Of a DNA stretch of 64,000 nt, positions 54,185 to 61,976 are shown one piece after another; the stretch's first letter is position 1; each line of letters opens with the position of its first letter. The notes under the pieces were generated by a model, which searched no databases, was not told the DNA's origin, and saw only the letters and a program-made list of their open reading frames with translations. This DNA is from an uncultured Collinsella sp. (GTDB lineage: Bacteria > Actinomycetota > Coriobacteriia > Coriobacteriales > Coriobacteriaceae). The translations under genes were made by a program, and so were the position numbers. The stretch is taken from NCBI GenBank assembly GCA_902478365.1, contig CABSKX010000002.1, positions 1 to 64,000 of the forward strand, read 5' to 3'.

Positions 54185-54637
54185 TTATACGGCAATAGGG
54201 ACCTCTTTTGGGCGCCCTGCCTTTGGTGCGTCGGCGAGTCGTGCCTCGATGGAAGCTTTGGACACCATGCGCTTGGCGCCGTCCTTCCATGAATCCAACA
54301 TTCCTGCATTTATCAGTTGCGATACCCGTGCTGAGCTAACACCGAGCATACGTGCGGCATCCGCTGCGGTGACGGTGGGGATGTCGCCGAGCTCGCGGCT
54401 GACGGCCACGGCGATAATCTTGCCGCCGTGTTGTGGCTGGTGTCCAAAGTCCGGCGCGGGAAGATCGACGCCGCCCATAAGGTGATCGTCGACCATACAT
54501 GCGAGAAAATCGACGGCGCTTTCGACGGCGTCGTTTAGGTCGGATCCGAACGTTCCTCCTCCGCCCAGCGAGTCACATGGCACAGCATCGACAATGCCGT
54601 CCGAATCAAAGAACTCGAATTCCCATACGTAAACCAT
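54185..54637 (-). CDS. HicB-like protein with C-terminal HTH, no HicA partner
   Basis: 150 residues. The N-terminal 65 residues follow the HicB partial RNase-H-like pattern (beta strands then NDAVESAVDFLACMVDD). A MerR/excisionase-type HTH occupies 88-125 (AADAARMLGVSSARVSQLINAG) and the tail contains GRPK. HicB antitoxins with DNA-binding tails autoregulate hicAB, but no HicA toxin (about 60-residue dsRBD) is on either side. GGAGGAGG lies 7 nt before ATG 54637. The HTH is similar to that of the HipA-like protein at 17971-19344. It could be an orphan antitoxin or simply a regulator. Confidence 0.72.
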   Translation of the reverse strand: MVYVWEFEFFDSDGIVDAVPCDSLGGGGTFGSDLNDAVESAVDFLACMVDDHLMGGVDLPAPDFGHQPQHGGKIIAVAVSRELGDIPTVTAADAARMLGVSSARVSQLINAGMLDSWKDGAKRMVSKASIEARLADAPKAGRPKEVPIAV

Positions 54638-54801
54638 GTAAGACCTCCTCCGATGCCGGCGATTTGAGGAACATCCTAAGAGCCCACCAAGCGCATCGAA
54701 CACCTTTATTGTCTCTAGTTTAAAGCCTCGTGCGGACACGATTTGGCGCTCTGCGCACGACCGCGAAAAGGGTTTGCGGTGACTAAAATGTGGTCATAGA
54801 G

Positions 54802-55104
54802 ATGGTTTTATCGAACTCCATGGGGGTGGCGCGCGTGGATAACAACACGTTGCTGTTTCACGATAAGGGTGCCGGCGTTTTCAAGGGAATAAGCATCTAT
54901 CCCAATCGCATCGAGGCGGTCGTGAAGAACGACTTCTTCGGTACCCATACCAAGATCGTCTACCTCAAGGACATTACGGGTGTCAACGGGGTCAAGGGTA
55001 AGCGCGTGTTCCTCCGCAATAGGTTGCTGACCGCCTGTTCCTACAGGCTGAGCAGTCACTCCCAGGCTCAGGAATTTGTCAGCGTGCTCAATATGGTGAT
55101 GTGA
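54802..55104 (+). CDS. PH-like domain protein (hypothetical)
   Basis: 100 residues with a beta-rich pattern (NNTLLFHDKGAGVFKGISIYPNRIEAVVKN, split here by strands) and a C-terminal helix (SQAQEFVSVLNMV), as in bacterial PH-like domains. The start is uncertain: ATG 54802 and ATG 54820 are possible, and no clear ribosome binding site is seen. The frame stays open with normal codon use, and the protein-like pattern favours a real gene. Function unknown. Confidence 0.5.
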   Translation: MVLSNSMGVARVDNNTLLFHDKGAGVFKGISIYPNRIEAVVKNDFFGTHTKIVYLKDITGVNGVKGKRVFLRNRLLTACSYRLSSHSQAQEFVSVLNMVM

Positions 55105-55121
55105 CCGGGCGCTTTCGAACA

Positions 55122-55161
55122 CAAAAAACCGGGATGCAAGGAGTCGCACCTTGCATCCCGG
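55122..55161 (-). terminator. Intrinsic terminator of lipoprotein gene 1 (minus strand)
   Basis: A perfect 13-bp stem (55129-55141 with 55149-55161) is followed on the minus strand by TTTTTTGTG. Confidence 0.88.
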
Positions 55162-55198
55162 CTGAGCTAAAACGGCGCTGCTGCATGCCGTTGGAGCT

Positions 55199-55792
55199 TT
55201 AGCGCTTAATCTCGATATCGTCGAGCTTGACGTCCATGGCCTCGGTCTTTGCCTCGGCGATATCATCGGCAAGCTCCAGGGACTTCATCATGGTCTCGAC
55301 GGCGTCCTTGTGTTCCTCGACGTTGTCGATACGCACGTACACGCTGCCGCCGTCAACGTCGGTGAAGTACTCGGTCGTCACGCCGCCCGAGTGCGTAAAG
55401 TAGGCGCTGCGCCAGGTCTTGCCGTTGTACTTAACGGGATCGCTCTCGGTCCATCCGGAGTTGGCCTTCCACTTTGCCTCGTAGTCAAACAGTTCATCGG
55501 CGTTCTTGTCAGGATCGAAGACGGGGATGAAGCGGTCGCTGGCATGCTCGCTCTCGGTGAACTTAAACTGGGCCCTGTCGGCGGTATCGCCTGCGACGTC
55601 TGTGATTTCGACGCCCTCGGGGACTTCGACCTTAAACCAAATGAAGTCGGTCCTCATATCCACGGCTGGTTTTTCTGCTCCGCCGCCACCGCCACTTCCG
55701 GTAGCGCCGCCGCTGCCACCGCAGCCCACCAGGGCAACTGCGGCAAAGAGACTGATGCAGAGGGTGAGAATCGCAAAGGCCTTCTTTTTCAT
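55199..55792 (-). CDS. Secreted lipoprotein, paralogue 1
   Basis: 197 residues. A classical signal peptide (MKKKAFAILTLCISLFAAVA) ends in the lipobox LVGC with lipidated C24, followed by a Gly-rich linker. The mature domain (DFIWFKVEVPEGVEI...) is the same fold as the product of the neighbouring gene at 56019: both share DFIWFKVE.PEGV, DRFIP and a YNG(K/R)TW motif, and end in (D/S)IEIK. Function unknown; possibly a surface sensor or binding protein. GAGGA precedes the ATG. Confidence 0.78.
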   Translation of the reverse strand: MKKKAFAILTLCISLFAAVALVGCGGSGGATGSGGGGGAEKPAVDMRTDFIWFKVEVPEGVEITDVAGDTADRAQFKFTESEHASDRFIPVFDPDKNADELFDYEAKWKANSGWTESDPVKYNGKTWRSAYFTHSGGVTTEYFTDVDGGSVYVRIDNVEEHKDAVETMMKSLELADDIAEAKTEAMDVKLDDIEIKR

Positions 55793-55863
55793 GGTCGTGT
55801 CCTCCTCGATCTGTAACCGCCCATGGATTACCTGCCTTTACTGTACGCGCGAGCGGCTCGTTC

Positions 55864-55883
55864 AGGTGGGCCATGTGTCCCAT
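55864..55883. promoter_or_regulatory. Shared operator-like dyad upstream of lipoprotein gene 1
   Basis: AGGTGGGCCATGTGTCCCAT matches 19 of 20 bases at 56821-56840. Its core GGGCCATGTGTCCC is close to a perfect dyad. It lies 72 bp upstream of the lipoprotein 1 start. Confidence 0.6.
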
Positions 55884-56018
55884 TCTGGGGGCCTGATTTG
55901 CGCCGACAAGTGGCAATATGCTCGGGCGTAAAAGAGGGAAGGGCCGGCCGATCCGATCCTCCCCTGGCTGGGCGTCCGATCATTTAATGACTGCGCATGC
56001 GATGCTGCGTGCGATCCC

Positions 56019-56624
56019 CTAATGCTTGATCTCGATGCTCGAAATCTCGACTTCGCGTGCCTCGGCAACTGCCTTCGCCATGTCATCGGGAAACTCGATG
56101 GAGTTGAGGAGCGCCTCGGCTTCTTTCTTATGCAGATCGAAGTTCGAGATGAGGACGTAGACGCTTCCCGGCTCAACGTCGGTAAAGAGGAGGGTTGAGA
56201 CGCCGCTGTTGTCCTCGTACGTTCCGACGAGCCACGTCCTGCCGTTATACTCGACGGACCCGCCATCCTTCCAACGGAACGTATCACCTTTCTTTTCTGC
56301 CTGGTCGGCGTGGGATTCCTCTGCCGTCAGCGCTTTTTTCCAAACGGGGATAAAGCGATCGGCCGAACCGTTCTCGTCTTCGGGGAAGGTGAGCTGGACC
56401 CTGTCGGCATTCTTGCCAGCGGAGTCGCTTACGCCAACGCCCTCGGGCATCTCGACCTTAAACCAAATGAAGTCATTCTTCTTGGCAACGGGGGCCGTTT
56501 CCTTGCCTTCGTTCTTTGAGGTGCTGCCGCCCCCGCCCGATGCGTTCCCGCCGCAGCCGACAAGGGCAAACGCGGCAAAGAGGGCGATGCAAAGGGAAAG
56601 GATCGATAGGGTCTTTTTCTTCAT
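56019..56624 (-). CDS. Secreted lipoprotein, paralogue 2
   Basis: 201 residues: signal peptide MKKKTLSILSLCIALFAAFA, lipobox LVGC (C24), then a linker GGNASGGGGSTSKNEGKE and a mature domain homologous to paralogue 1 across its whole length. The ATG at 56624 follows AAGGAGG by 7 nt; the longer upstream frame has no site. The pair arose by tandem duplication, with the upstream dyad duplicated as well. Confidence 0.78.
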   Translation of the reverse strand: MKKKTLSILSLCIALFAAFALVGCGGNASGGGGSTSKNEGKETAPVAKKNDFIWFKVEMPEGVGVSDSAGKNADRVQLTFPEDENGSADRFIPVWKKALTAEESHADQAEKKGDTFRWKDGGSVEYNGRTWLVGTYEDNSGVSTLLFTDVEPGSVYVLISNFDLHKKEAEALLNSIEFPDDMAKAVAEAREVEISSIEIKH

Positions 56625-56820
56625 GGTGGCGTCCTCCTTGTCTGCCGATGACATCACGGCGCCGCATGCTGTTGGGGTGCTGATTGCGCTGGCGGCGGAT
56701 GTCTCTGTGTACTGTGCGGCTTATACCTCCGTTCATCGCTTGTGGCCGTTGCGCGGCCGTGCCCCAACGGGTTCCTTACTTATAGATATGCCCCAGCTTG
56801 TTCTGTCCGGGAGTCTCGAA

Positions 56821-56840
56821 AGGTGGGCCATATGTCCCAT
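56821..56840. promoter_or_regulatory. Shared operator-like dyad upstream of lipoprotein gene 2
   Basis: AGGTGGGCCATATGTCCCAT; the core GGGCCATATGTCCC is palindromic apart from one pair. It lies between lipoprotein 2 and the divergent zinc-ribbon gene 2, so it could act on both. Confidence 0.6.
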
Positions 56841-56909
56841 GTTTGCGTGTGCGGGCTTGCCGCAAGGTGGGCCTGGTGCTGGGCAAGCGTGCGGTTTGGT
56901 TGATGCTCC

Positions 56910-56924
56910 CAATGTTGCGCAACA
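56910..56924. promoter_or_regulatory. Palindrome upstream of zinc-ribbon gene 2
   Basis: Identical to 46912-46926: CAATGTTGCGCAACA, 64 nt before the start codon. Confidence 0.6.
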
Positions 56925-56987
56925 GCGATGCTGGCTTGAGGTTTTAGACTTGGCTGTGACAAAAGCTAAACCACGAAAGGTCGAACG

Positions 56988-57839
56988 ATGTTCTGTCAAA
57001 AATGCGGACAGCAAGTTCCCGATGGATCGACGTTTTGCACGCATTGCGGGGCGTCGCTTGCGGGTGGCTCCGCGCCGACGCCTGCGGCTGCTGCTCCGAC
57101 TTCTGCGCCCACGGCCGGTCCGGGCCTGACCCAGTCGATGCCGTCGGTCGCGCCTGCACCTCAAAAGCCCAAGAGCAAGGCGCCGGTCATTATCGCGGTG
57201 GCGTGTGCCGCCGTGGTACTCCTCGGGGGTGGCACGGTGTTTGCGCTTACGATGCTCAACGGGTCCAAGAGCTCTGACACGCAGATTTCGGTGATCGATA
57301 CCGGATCTTCGGACGAGAAAGATTCTTCTGCCAAGAAGAAGAGCGACAAGTCCAAGGCCAAGGAGTCTTCGTCGTCGGATGACGAAGCCGTTCCCGAGGA
57401 CGAATCGGCATACTACGGCTCGGGCGATTCGGACGATTATCTAACCGACGTGTATACGTACACGAACGACATGCATCCTTATAGCATGTCGATTCCCAAT
57501 CGCTTTGAGATGGAGGATACTCCCAGCGGCAGCGGCACTAGGTATGAGGATCCGGAGACGGGTTTTGTGATCAACTTGTTTGGCTACGTCAACATTAACG
57601 AAGAAACCGCACACGAGATGTTCGTCGACGCGGACACCTCGGGCAAGGCCGACCTCTATACCGCAGAGGGCGACAACTGGTACGTGGTCTCGTGGCGCGA
57701 GGACGATACGATCATTTACGAAAAGACGATCGTCACGGATTCGACGATTGCCACGGCGCATTTGGAGTACTCGACTGCAAACCGCGACATGGGGTCGAAG
57801 ATTATCGACACGTTGCTGCCGACGTTTCAGGTGGACTAG
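56988..57839 (+). CDS. Zinc-ribbon, single-TM protein 2
   Basis: 283 residues. The N-terminal zinc ribbon MFCQKCGQQVPDGSTFCTHC is nearly the same as in the product of 47008. A Pro/Ala linker and one membrane helix (about 65-89) follow, then a Ser/Lys/Glu-rich stalk and a 130-residue extracytoplasmic domain unrelated in sequence to that of the first protein. AAAGG precedes the ATG. The architecture, with cytoplasmic zinc ribbon and external sensor-like domain, is widespread in Coriobacteriia and Firmicutes, and its function is not known. Confidence 0.76.
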   Translation: MFCQKCGQQVPDGSTFCTHCGASLAGGSAPTPAAAAPTSAPTAGPGLTQSMPSVAPAPQKPKSKAPVIIAVACAAVVLLGGGTVFALTMLNGSKSSDTQISVIDTGSSDEKDSSAKKKSDKSKAKESSSSDDEAVPEDESAYYGSGDSDDYLTDVYTYTNDMHPYSMSIPNRFEMEDTPSGSGTRYEDPETGFVINLFGYVNINEETAHEMFVDADTSGKADLYTAEGDNWYVVSWREDDTIIYEKTIVTDSTIATAHLEYSTANRDMGSKIIDTLLPTFQVD

Positions 57840-58024
57840 GCGCCCGTGCCTATAGCCGGCAATCGGAAACGCCGATAGCCAGAGCTCCTGACAGCCTTTG
57901 TCTTATGGGCTAGACTGACTTGGACAAGATCGATGAATGGGATAATCGCTTCCTGGCGTCGTTGTCCCATTTTTTATTATGCGTGCGGTCCGTGGTGTCC
58001 GGCGCGGTGGGCAGAGGTGTTTCG
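57840..58024. other. Intergenic region before fchA
   Basis: A hairpin GGC.ATCGG/CCGAT.GCC at 57858-57880 has no T tract. TAGACT at 57911-57916 is a possible -10 without a good -35. Confidence 0.3.
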
Positions 58025-58657
58025 ATGAGCCAAGAGATGATGGATAAGACCTGTCGCGGTTTTGCCGAGGCGTTGGCTGCACGCGAGCCGGTTCCCGGCG
58101 GCGGAAGCGCGAGCGCGTTTGTGGGAGCACTGGGTGCCTCGCTGTGCGGGATGGTTGCTCGCTATGGCGCGACCAATCCCGCGCTTGCCGATCGCGCGGA
58201 CGATCTGACGCACGCGTTTGCCCAGGCAGACGAGCTGGCTCAGGAGCTTGTGGGTCTGGTTGCCGAGGACGTTCGTGCGTACGGCCAGGTGTCTGCGGCA
58301 TACGGTATTCCTCGTGATGACCCCGCTCGACCCGCGGCGATTCAGGATGCGTTGCACGTGGCCGCCATGCCGCCGTACCGCATTATGGATGCGTGCGGGC
58401 GCGCGCTGGCGCTGCTCGAGGACATGGCCGATAAGGGCTCGCGCCAGTTGCTGTCCGATGTGGCCTGCGGTGCCGTGTTCTGCCGCGCCGCCATGCAGGG
58501 CGCGAGCTTGACGCTCTTTGCGAACACCACGTCTATGAAAGACCGGGCACGCGCCGAAGAGCTCGAGGCGGCGTGCGATGAACTGTTGGATACGTGGCTG
58601 CCGCGCGCCGATGCGCTGGCGCGCCGCGCTGCTGACGCCGCAAGGAAGAGGGGATAG
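58025..58657 (+). CDS. fchA: FTCD cyclodeaminase family protein (methenyl-THF cyclohydrolase candidate)
   Basis: 210 residues of the formimino-THF cyclodeaminase fold, mostly helical, with the family start region EPVPGGGSASAFVGALGASL. In anaerobic bacteria this family is called FchA and provides cyclodeaminase or 5,10-methenyl-THF cyclohydrolase activity. The adjacent folD begins 2 nt after its stop and has lost its own cyclohydrolase residues, so here FchA is probably the cyclohydrolase between the fhs product and FolD. No hut genes for histidine degradation are nearby, which weighs against a purely catabolic role. Confidence 0.85.
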   Translation: MSQEMMDKTCRGFAEALAAREPVPGGGSASAFVGALGASLCGMVARYGATNPALADRADDLTHAFAQADELAQELVGLVAEDVRAYGQVSAAYGIPRDDPARPAAIQDALHVAAMPPYRIMDACGRALALLEDMADKGSRQLLSDVACGAVFCRAAMQGASLTLFANTTSMKDRARAEELEAACDELLDTWLPRADALARRAADAARKRG

Positions 58658-58659
58658 CC

Positions 58660-59514
58660 ATGGCAGAACTGCTGAAGGGTGCTCCCGTTGCCCGTGCTTT
58701 GACCGAGGAGCTCGCTGCTCGCTGCGCGGCTTTGCGTGAGCGCGGCGTTGTTCCGACGCTGGCCATCGTTCGCGTGGGCGGGCGCGAGGACGATCTATCC
58801 TACGAGCGCGGTGCCCTCAAGCGCTGCGAAAAGGTTGGCATTGAGGCTCGCCGCGTTTTGCTTCCTGTCGATGTTTCGCAGGATGAGCTGCTGGCGGCTA
58901 TTAAGGACATCAATGCCGACCCCGCTGTTCACGGTTGCCTGATGTTTCGCCCGCTGCCCGCTGGGCTTGACGAGGATGCGGTTGCCGCGGCACTCGATCC
59001 CGCCAAGGATGTTGACTCCATGACGCCGGCCTCGCTGCTTACCACGCTTTCGGGGCGAGGCGAGGGCTTTGCTCCTTGCACGGCTGAGGCTGTGTTGGCG
59101 TTGCTGGATCATTACGGCGTTGAGCTGGATGGGGCCAAGGTCGCGGTCGTCGGTCGATCGCTGGTGATTGGCCGTCCCGTAGCCGCCATGCTTACGGCTC
59201 GCAATGCCACGGTGACGACGTGCCATACGCATACGCGCGACTTGGCTGCCGAGTGCCGTGCGGCTGATATTGTGGTTGCGGCCGTTGGACGCGCGCGCAC
59301 GATTGGCGCGGATGCAGTTCGCGAGGGCCAGACGATTATCGATGTGGGCATTAATTGGGACGAGGATGCTGGCAAGCTGGTCGGGGACGTCGATTTTGAT
59401 GCTGCGGAGCCGATCGTTAACGCCATCACGCCCGTGCCGGGCGGCGTGGGGGCTGTAACGACAGCGGTTCTTGCCAAACACGTGATTGAGGCGGCGGAGC
59501 GCGCATCGAAATAG
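58660..59514 (+). CDS. folD: FolD-type methylene-THF dehydrogenase, cyclohydrolase residues replaced
   Basis: 284 residues with two FolD domains: a substrate domain (SYERGALKRCEKVG near 47-60, RPLPAGLDED near 97-106, PAKDVDSMTP) and a Rossmann domain (VVGRSLVIGRPVAAML). PVPGGVG is at the C-terminal end. Aligned without gaps to human MTHFD1 and E. coli FolD, the catalytic Lys (human K56) is Ala52 and the partner Gln (human Q100) is Phe96; the Tyr (Y48) and Asp (D119) are kept. Those two residues are needed for cyclohydrolase but not dehydrogenase activity, so this is probably a monofunctional dehydrogenase working with FchA. Confidence 0.9.
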   Translation: MAELLKGAPVARALTEELAARCAALRERGVVPTLAIVRVGGREDDLSYERGALKRCEKVGIEARRVLLPVDVSQDELLAAIKDINADPAVHGCLMFRPLPAGLDEDAVAAALDPAKDVDSMTPASLLTTLSGRGEGFAPCTAEAVLALLDHYGVELDGAKVAVVGRSLVIGRPVAAMLTARNATVTTCHTHTRDLAAECRAADIVVAAVGRARTIGADAVREGQTIIDVGINWDEDAGKLVGDVDFDAAEPIVNAITPVPGGVGAVTTAVLAKHVIEAAERASK

Positions 59515-59879
59515 GCGTTTTGGGCTGTTTGAGGGGGTTAGACATATACCACGTGGGCAAAAAACGCCAAATATGAGTACTGTTGCCAAGATAGTCACAT
59601 ATGTTTTAGGTCATTTTGGCTCTCTATCGGTATTTATTATCGATAGAGAGCCTATTTTATTGGACTTATGAGGAATTACATTGTCAAGCTTTTGAACAAA
59701 TGTAGATTATCGACACCTGCATTCGCTTAAATTGCTGCTACTAAATTTGTGACAGTACTCATATTTGGCATTTTTTGACCACAGGGATCTCGAGGGGCTC
59801 GAGGGGTCGCGGTTTCGCCCTTTTTGCTCCGAAGCGATACACTGTTGCCGTTTGATTTCTTCGCTCAAGGAGGATGCGC
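59515..59879. other. Intergenic region between folD and the C69 dipeptidase gene
   Basis: It is mostly occupied by element F. The remaining 100 bp before the dipeptidase start contain no clear promoter hexamers, and no terminator for folD is seen outside the element; the element's hairpin could serve as one. Confidence 0.4.
59553..59782. repeat. Inverted-repeat-bounded intergenic element, copy F (about 230 bp)
   Basis: 26-nt arms (59558-59583 and 59752-59777) match with one difference and extend through GTGG/CCAC to 59553 and 59782. Inside is a perfect 12-bp hairpin GGCTCTCTATCG (59618-59629) with CGATAGAGAGCC (59641-59652). The element is clearly AT-richer than the genes around it. Its total length equals that of elements A and B, and its right arm (CAGTACTC...TTTTTTG) resembles theirs (CAGAATACTCC...TTTTTTG). 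Confidence 0.72.
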
Positions 59880-61403
59880 ATGCCGTGCACAACGATTTTG
59901 GTTGGTAAGAACGCGAGCTACGACGGGTCGACGCTTGTTGCCCGCAATGAGGACTCGTCCAACGGGGTGTTTGAGCCCAAGCGCATGCGCGTAGTGCATC
60001 CCGACGAGCAGCCGCGTGTCTACACGAGTGTCCTGAGCCACCTGACCGTTGAGCTGCCCGACAATCCCATGCGTTACACAAGCGTCCCCGACGTTGTCCC
60101 GGGTCATGGCATTTGGGCTGAGGCCGGCTTCAACGAGCTCAACGTTGGCATGTCCGCAACCGAGACGCTTACCACCAACGAGCGCGTCCGCGGCGCCGAT
60201 CCGCTTGTCGACTACGTGCCCGCCAAGGGCAACGAGGGCGAGGACGGCTATGTTCCGGCGCAGCCCGGCGGTCTGGGCGAGGAGGACATGGTGACCCTGG
60301 TGCTGCCGTATGCCAAGTCCGCCCGCGACGGTGTGCGTATCCTGGGCGACCTGCTCGAGCGCTACGGTACCTACGAGAACAACGGCATCGCCTTTAGTGA
60401 CGTTGACGAGATCTGGTGGCTCGAGACCATCGGCGGCCACCACTGGATCGCCAAGCGCGTGCCCGATGACGCCTATGTGACCATGCCTAACCAGCTGGGT
60501 ATCGATAGCTTTGACCTGGACGACGCCGAGGGCGCCCAGGTCGACCACATGTGCTCCGCCGACCTGCGCTCCTGGATGACCGAGTGGCATCTGGACCTGA
60601 CGCTGGGCGTCGAGGGCGATGGTCCCGCCGCGGTCTTTAACCCGCGCGAGGCCTTTGGCTCGCACAGCGACAGCGATCACGTCTACAACACGCCGCGCGC
60701 CTGGTACATGCAGCGCTGCCTCAATCCCAGCGATGTGTGGGACGGTCCCGAGGCCGACTACACGCCCGAGAGCGACGACATCCCCTGGAGCCGCGTGCCC
60801 GAGCGCAAGGTGACCATCGAGGACATCAAGTACGTGCTTTCGAGCCACTACCAGGGCACGGAGTACGACTGCTACGGCAGCAAGGGCACGCCCGCCACGC
60901 GCGGTGCCTATCGTCCCATCGGCATCAACCGCAACAGCCAGCTTGCCGTGTTGCAGCTGCGTCCCTATGTACAGCCGGCGTATCGCGCCGTGCAGTGGAT
61001 GGCGTTTGGCTCTAACTCGTTTAACGCGCTCGTGCCGCTGTACGCCAATGTCGAGACCATGCCCGAGTACTATGCCGACACGCAGGCTCGCGTGACGTCC
61101 GAGAATTTCTATTGGGCAAATCGCCTGATCGGTGCCTTGGCCGATGTTCGCTTCCATGAGTGCGGTCGTGCGGTCGAGGATTATCAGGAAAAGGTCGGCG
61201 GCATGGGCCACAAGCAGATTCACGACGTTGACGCTGTCGTGGCCGCGCTGCCCGAGGCCGAGGTGCCCGCCGAGCTTGCCCGCGCCAACGAGGAGTTTGC
61301 CGAGCGCGTGCGGGTGGAGACCGATGCTCTGTTGGGCAAGGTCCTCTACACCACGAGCTGTGCCATGAAGAATTCCTTCGCGATGAACGACAATGTGAGG
61401 TAA
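59880..61403 (+). CDS. C69 family dipeptidase
   Basis: N-terminal nucleophile hydrolase of 507 residues. The motif PCTTILVGKNASYDGSTLVA near the start places the catalytic Cys at position 3, as in PepD/PipD dipeptidases, where the residues before Cys are removed; NEDSS follows as expected. Conserved WWLETIGGHHW lies mid-protein. No signal peptide is present, so it is cytoplasmic. CAAGGAGG ends just before ATG 59874, which makes ATG 59880 the better start. It would break down dipeptides, fitting peptide use by gut anaerobes. Confidence 0.93.
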   Translation: MPCTTILVGKNASYDGSTLVARNEDSSNGVFEPKRMRVVHPDEQPRVYTSVLSHLTVELPDNPMRYTSVPDVVPGHGIWAEAGFNELNVGMSATETLTTNERVRGADPLVDYVPAKGNEGEDGYVPAQPGGLGEEDMVTLVLPYAKSARDGVRILGDLLERYGTYENNGIAFSDVDEIWWLETIGGHHWIAKRVPDDAYVTMPNQLGIDSFDLDDAEGAQVDHMCSADLRSWMTEWHLDLTLGVEGDGPAAVFNPREAFGSHSDSDHVYNTPRAWYMQRCLNPSDVWDGPEADYTPESDDIPWSRVPERKVTIEDIKYVLSSHYQGTEYDCYGSKGTPATRGAYRPIGINRNSQLAVLQLRPYVQPAYRAVQWMAFGSNSFNALVPLYANVETMPEYYADTQARVTSENFYWANRLIGALADVRFHECGRAVEDYQEKVGGMGHKQIHDVDAVVAALPEAEVPAELARANEEFAERVRVETDALLGKVLYTTSCAMKNSFAMNDNVR

Positions 61404-61422
61404 AGCCGACCTTGCAACGAGC

Positions 61423-61459
61423 GAGCGGGGCAAACGCCGTCGAGGGCTTTGCCCCGCTC
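61423..61459 (+). terminator. Hairpin after the C69 dipeptidase gene
   Basis: A perfect 12-bp stem GAGCGGGGCAAA (61423-61434) pairs with 61448-61459. TATTCC follows rather than a full T tract. Confidence 0.55.
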
Positions 61460-61551
61460 TATTCCTACCTTGGCGGTAAAACGATTTTGTGTCGTTCGCC
61501 CAATCTTGGGTACAAGAAGGCCAATGCAGTTGTTCATGATTGGAGCCAACC

Positions 61552-61968
61552 ATGGTTATGAAACTCGATCAGCTTGTTAACGGTGCCATCAACGTGGGCT
61601 TCGGCGCCGCCGCCGTTGCCGTCGAGGGCGGCAAGAAGGTCCTTGACGACCTCAATACCAAGGGCGAGCAGGTCCGCAAGGATGCCGGCACCCCCGATAT
61701 CGCCCGCAGCGTGTCTGACATGTTCGAGCAGGCGGGTGGCACCATCTCCGACCTGACCGAGCGCCTGGGCATGCAGGGCGAGACTGCGGCGCAGCGCGTG
61801 CTCGACGAGCTCATCCTGGCCCGCGTCCGCGTTATGACCGCCCCTGAGCGCACGGCCTTTTTGGCCCATGTGCGCGACATCGTCGATTCGGTCGAGGACA
61901 ACGTGACCTCGGTGCCCGTCGAGTCCGTTGAGCCCGACGACGCAGAGGACGCCGAAGAGGCCGAGTAG
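61552..61968 (+). CDS. Small helical protein upstream of UbiB-like kinase gene
   Basis: 138 residues, mostly helical with an acidic tail. It begins KLDQLVNGAINVGFGAAAVAVEGGKKVLDDL, split by a Gly/Ala-rich helix reminiscent of phasin-like or UbiJ-like accessory proteins, but I cannot assign a family. GGAG lies 6 nt before ATG 61552. The kinase gene starts 8 nt after its stop, so the pair are co-transcribed and probably work together. Confidence 0.72.
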   Translation: MVMKLDQLVNGAINVGFGAAAVAVEGGKKVLDDLNTKGEQVRKDAGTPDIARSVSDMFEQAGGTISDLTERLGMQGETAAQRVLDELILARVRVMTAPERTAFLAHVRDIVDSVEDNVTSVPVESVEPDDAEDAEEAE

Positions 61969-61976
61969 CAGCGCAG

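Larger units (their letters stand above)
56625..56987. other. Divergent promoter region, lipoprotein 2 / zinc-ribbon gene 2
   Basis: No gene is supported. Apart from the two operator-like sites listed separately (56821-56840 and 56910-56924), it holds an AT-richer stretch at 56775-56795 that on the minus strand could supply the lipoprotein -10. Confidence 0.45.
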
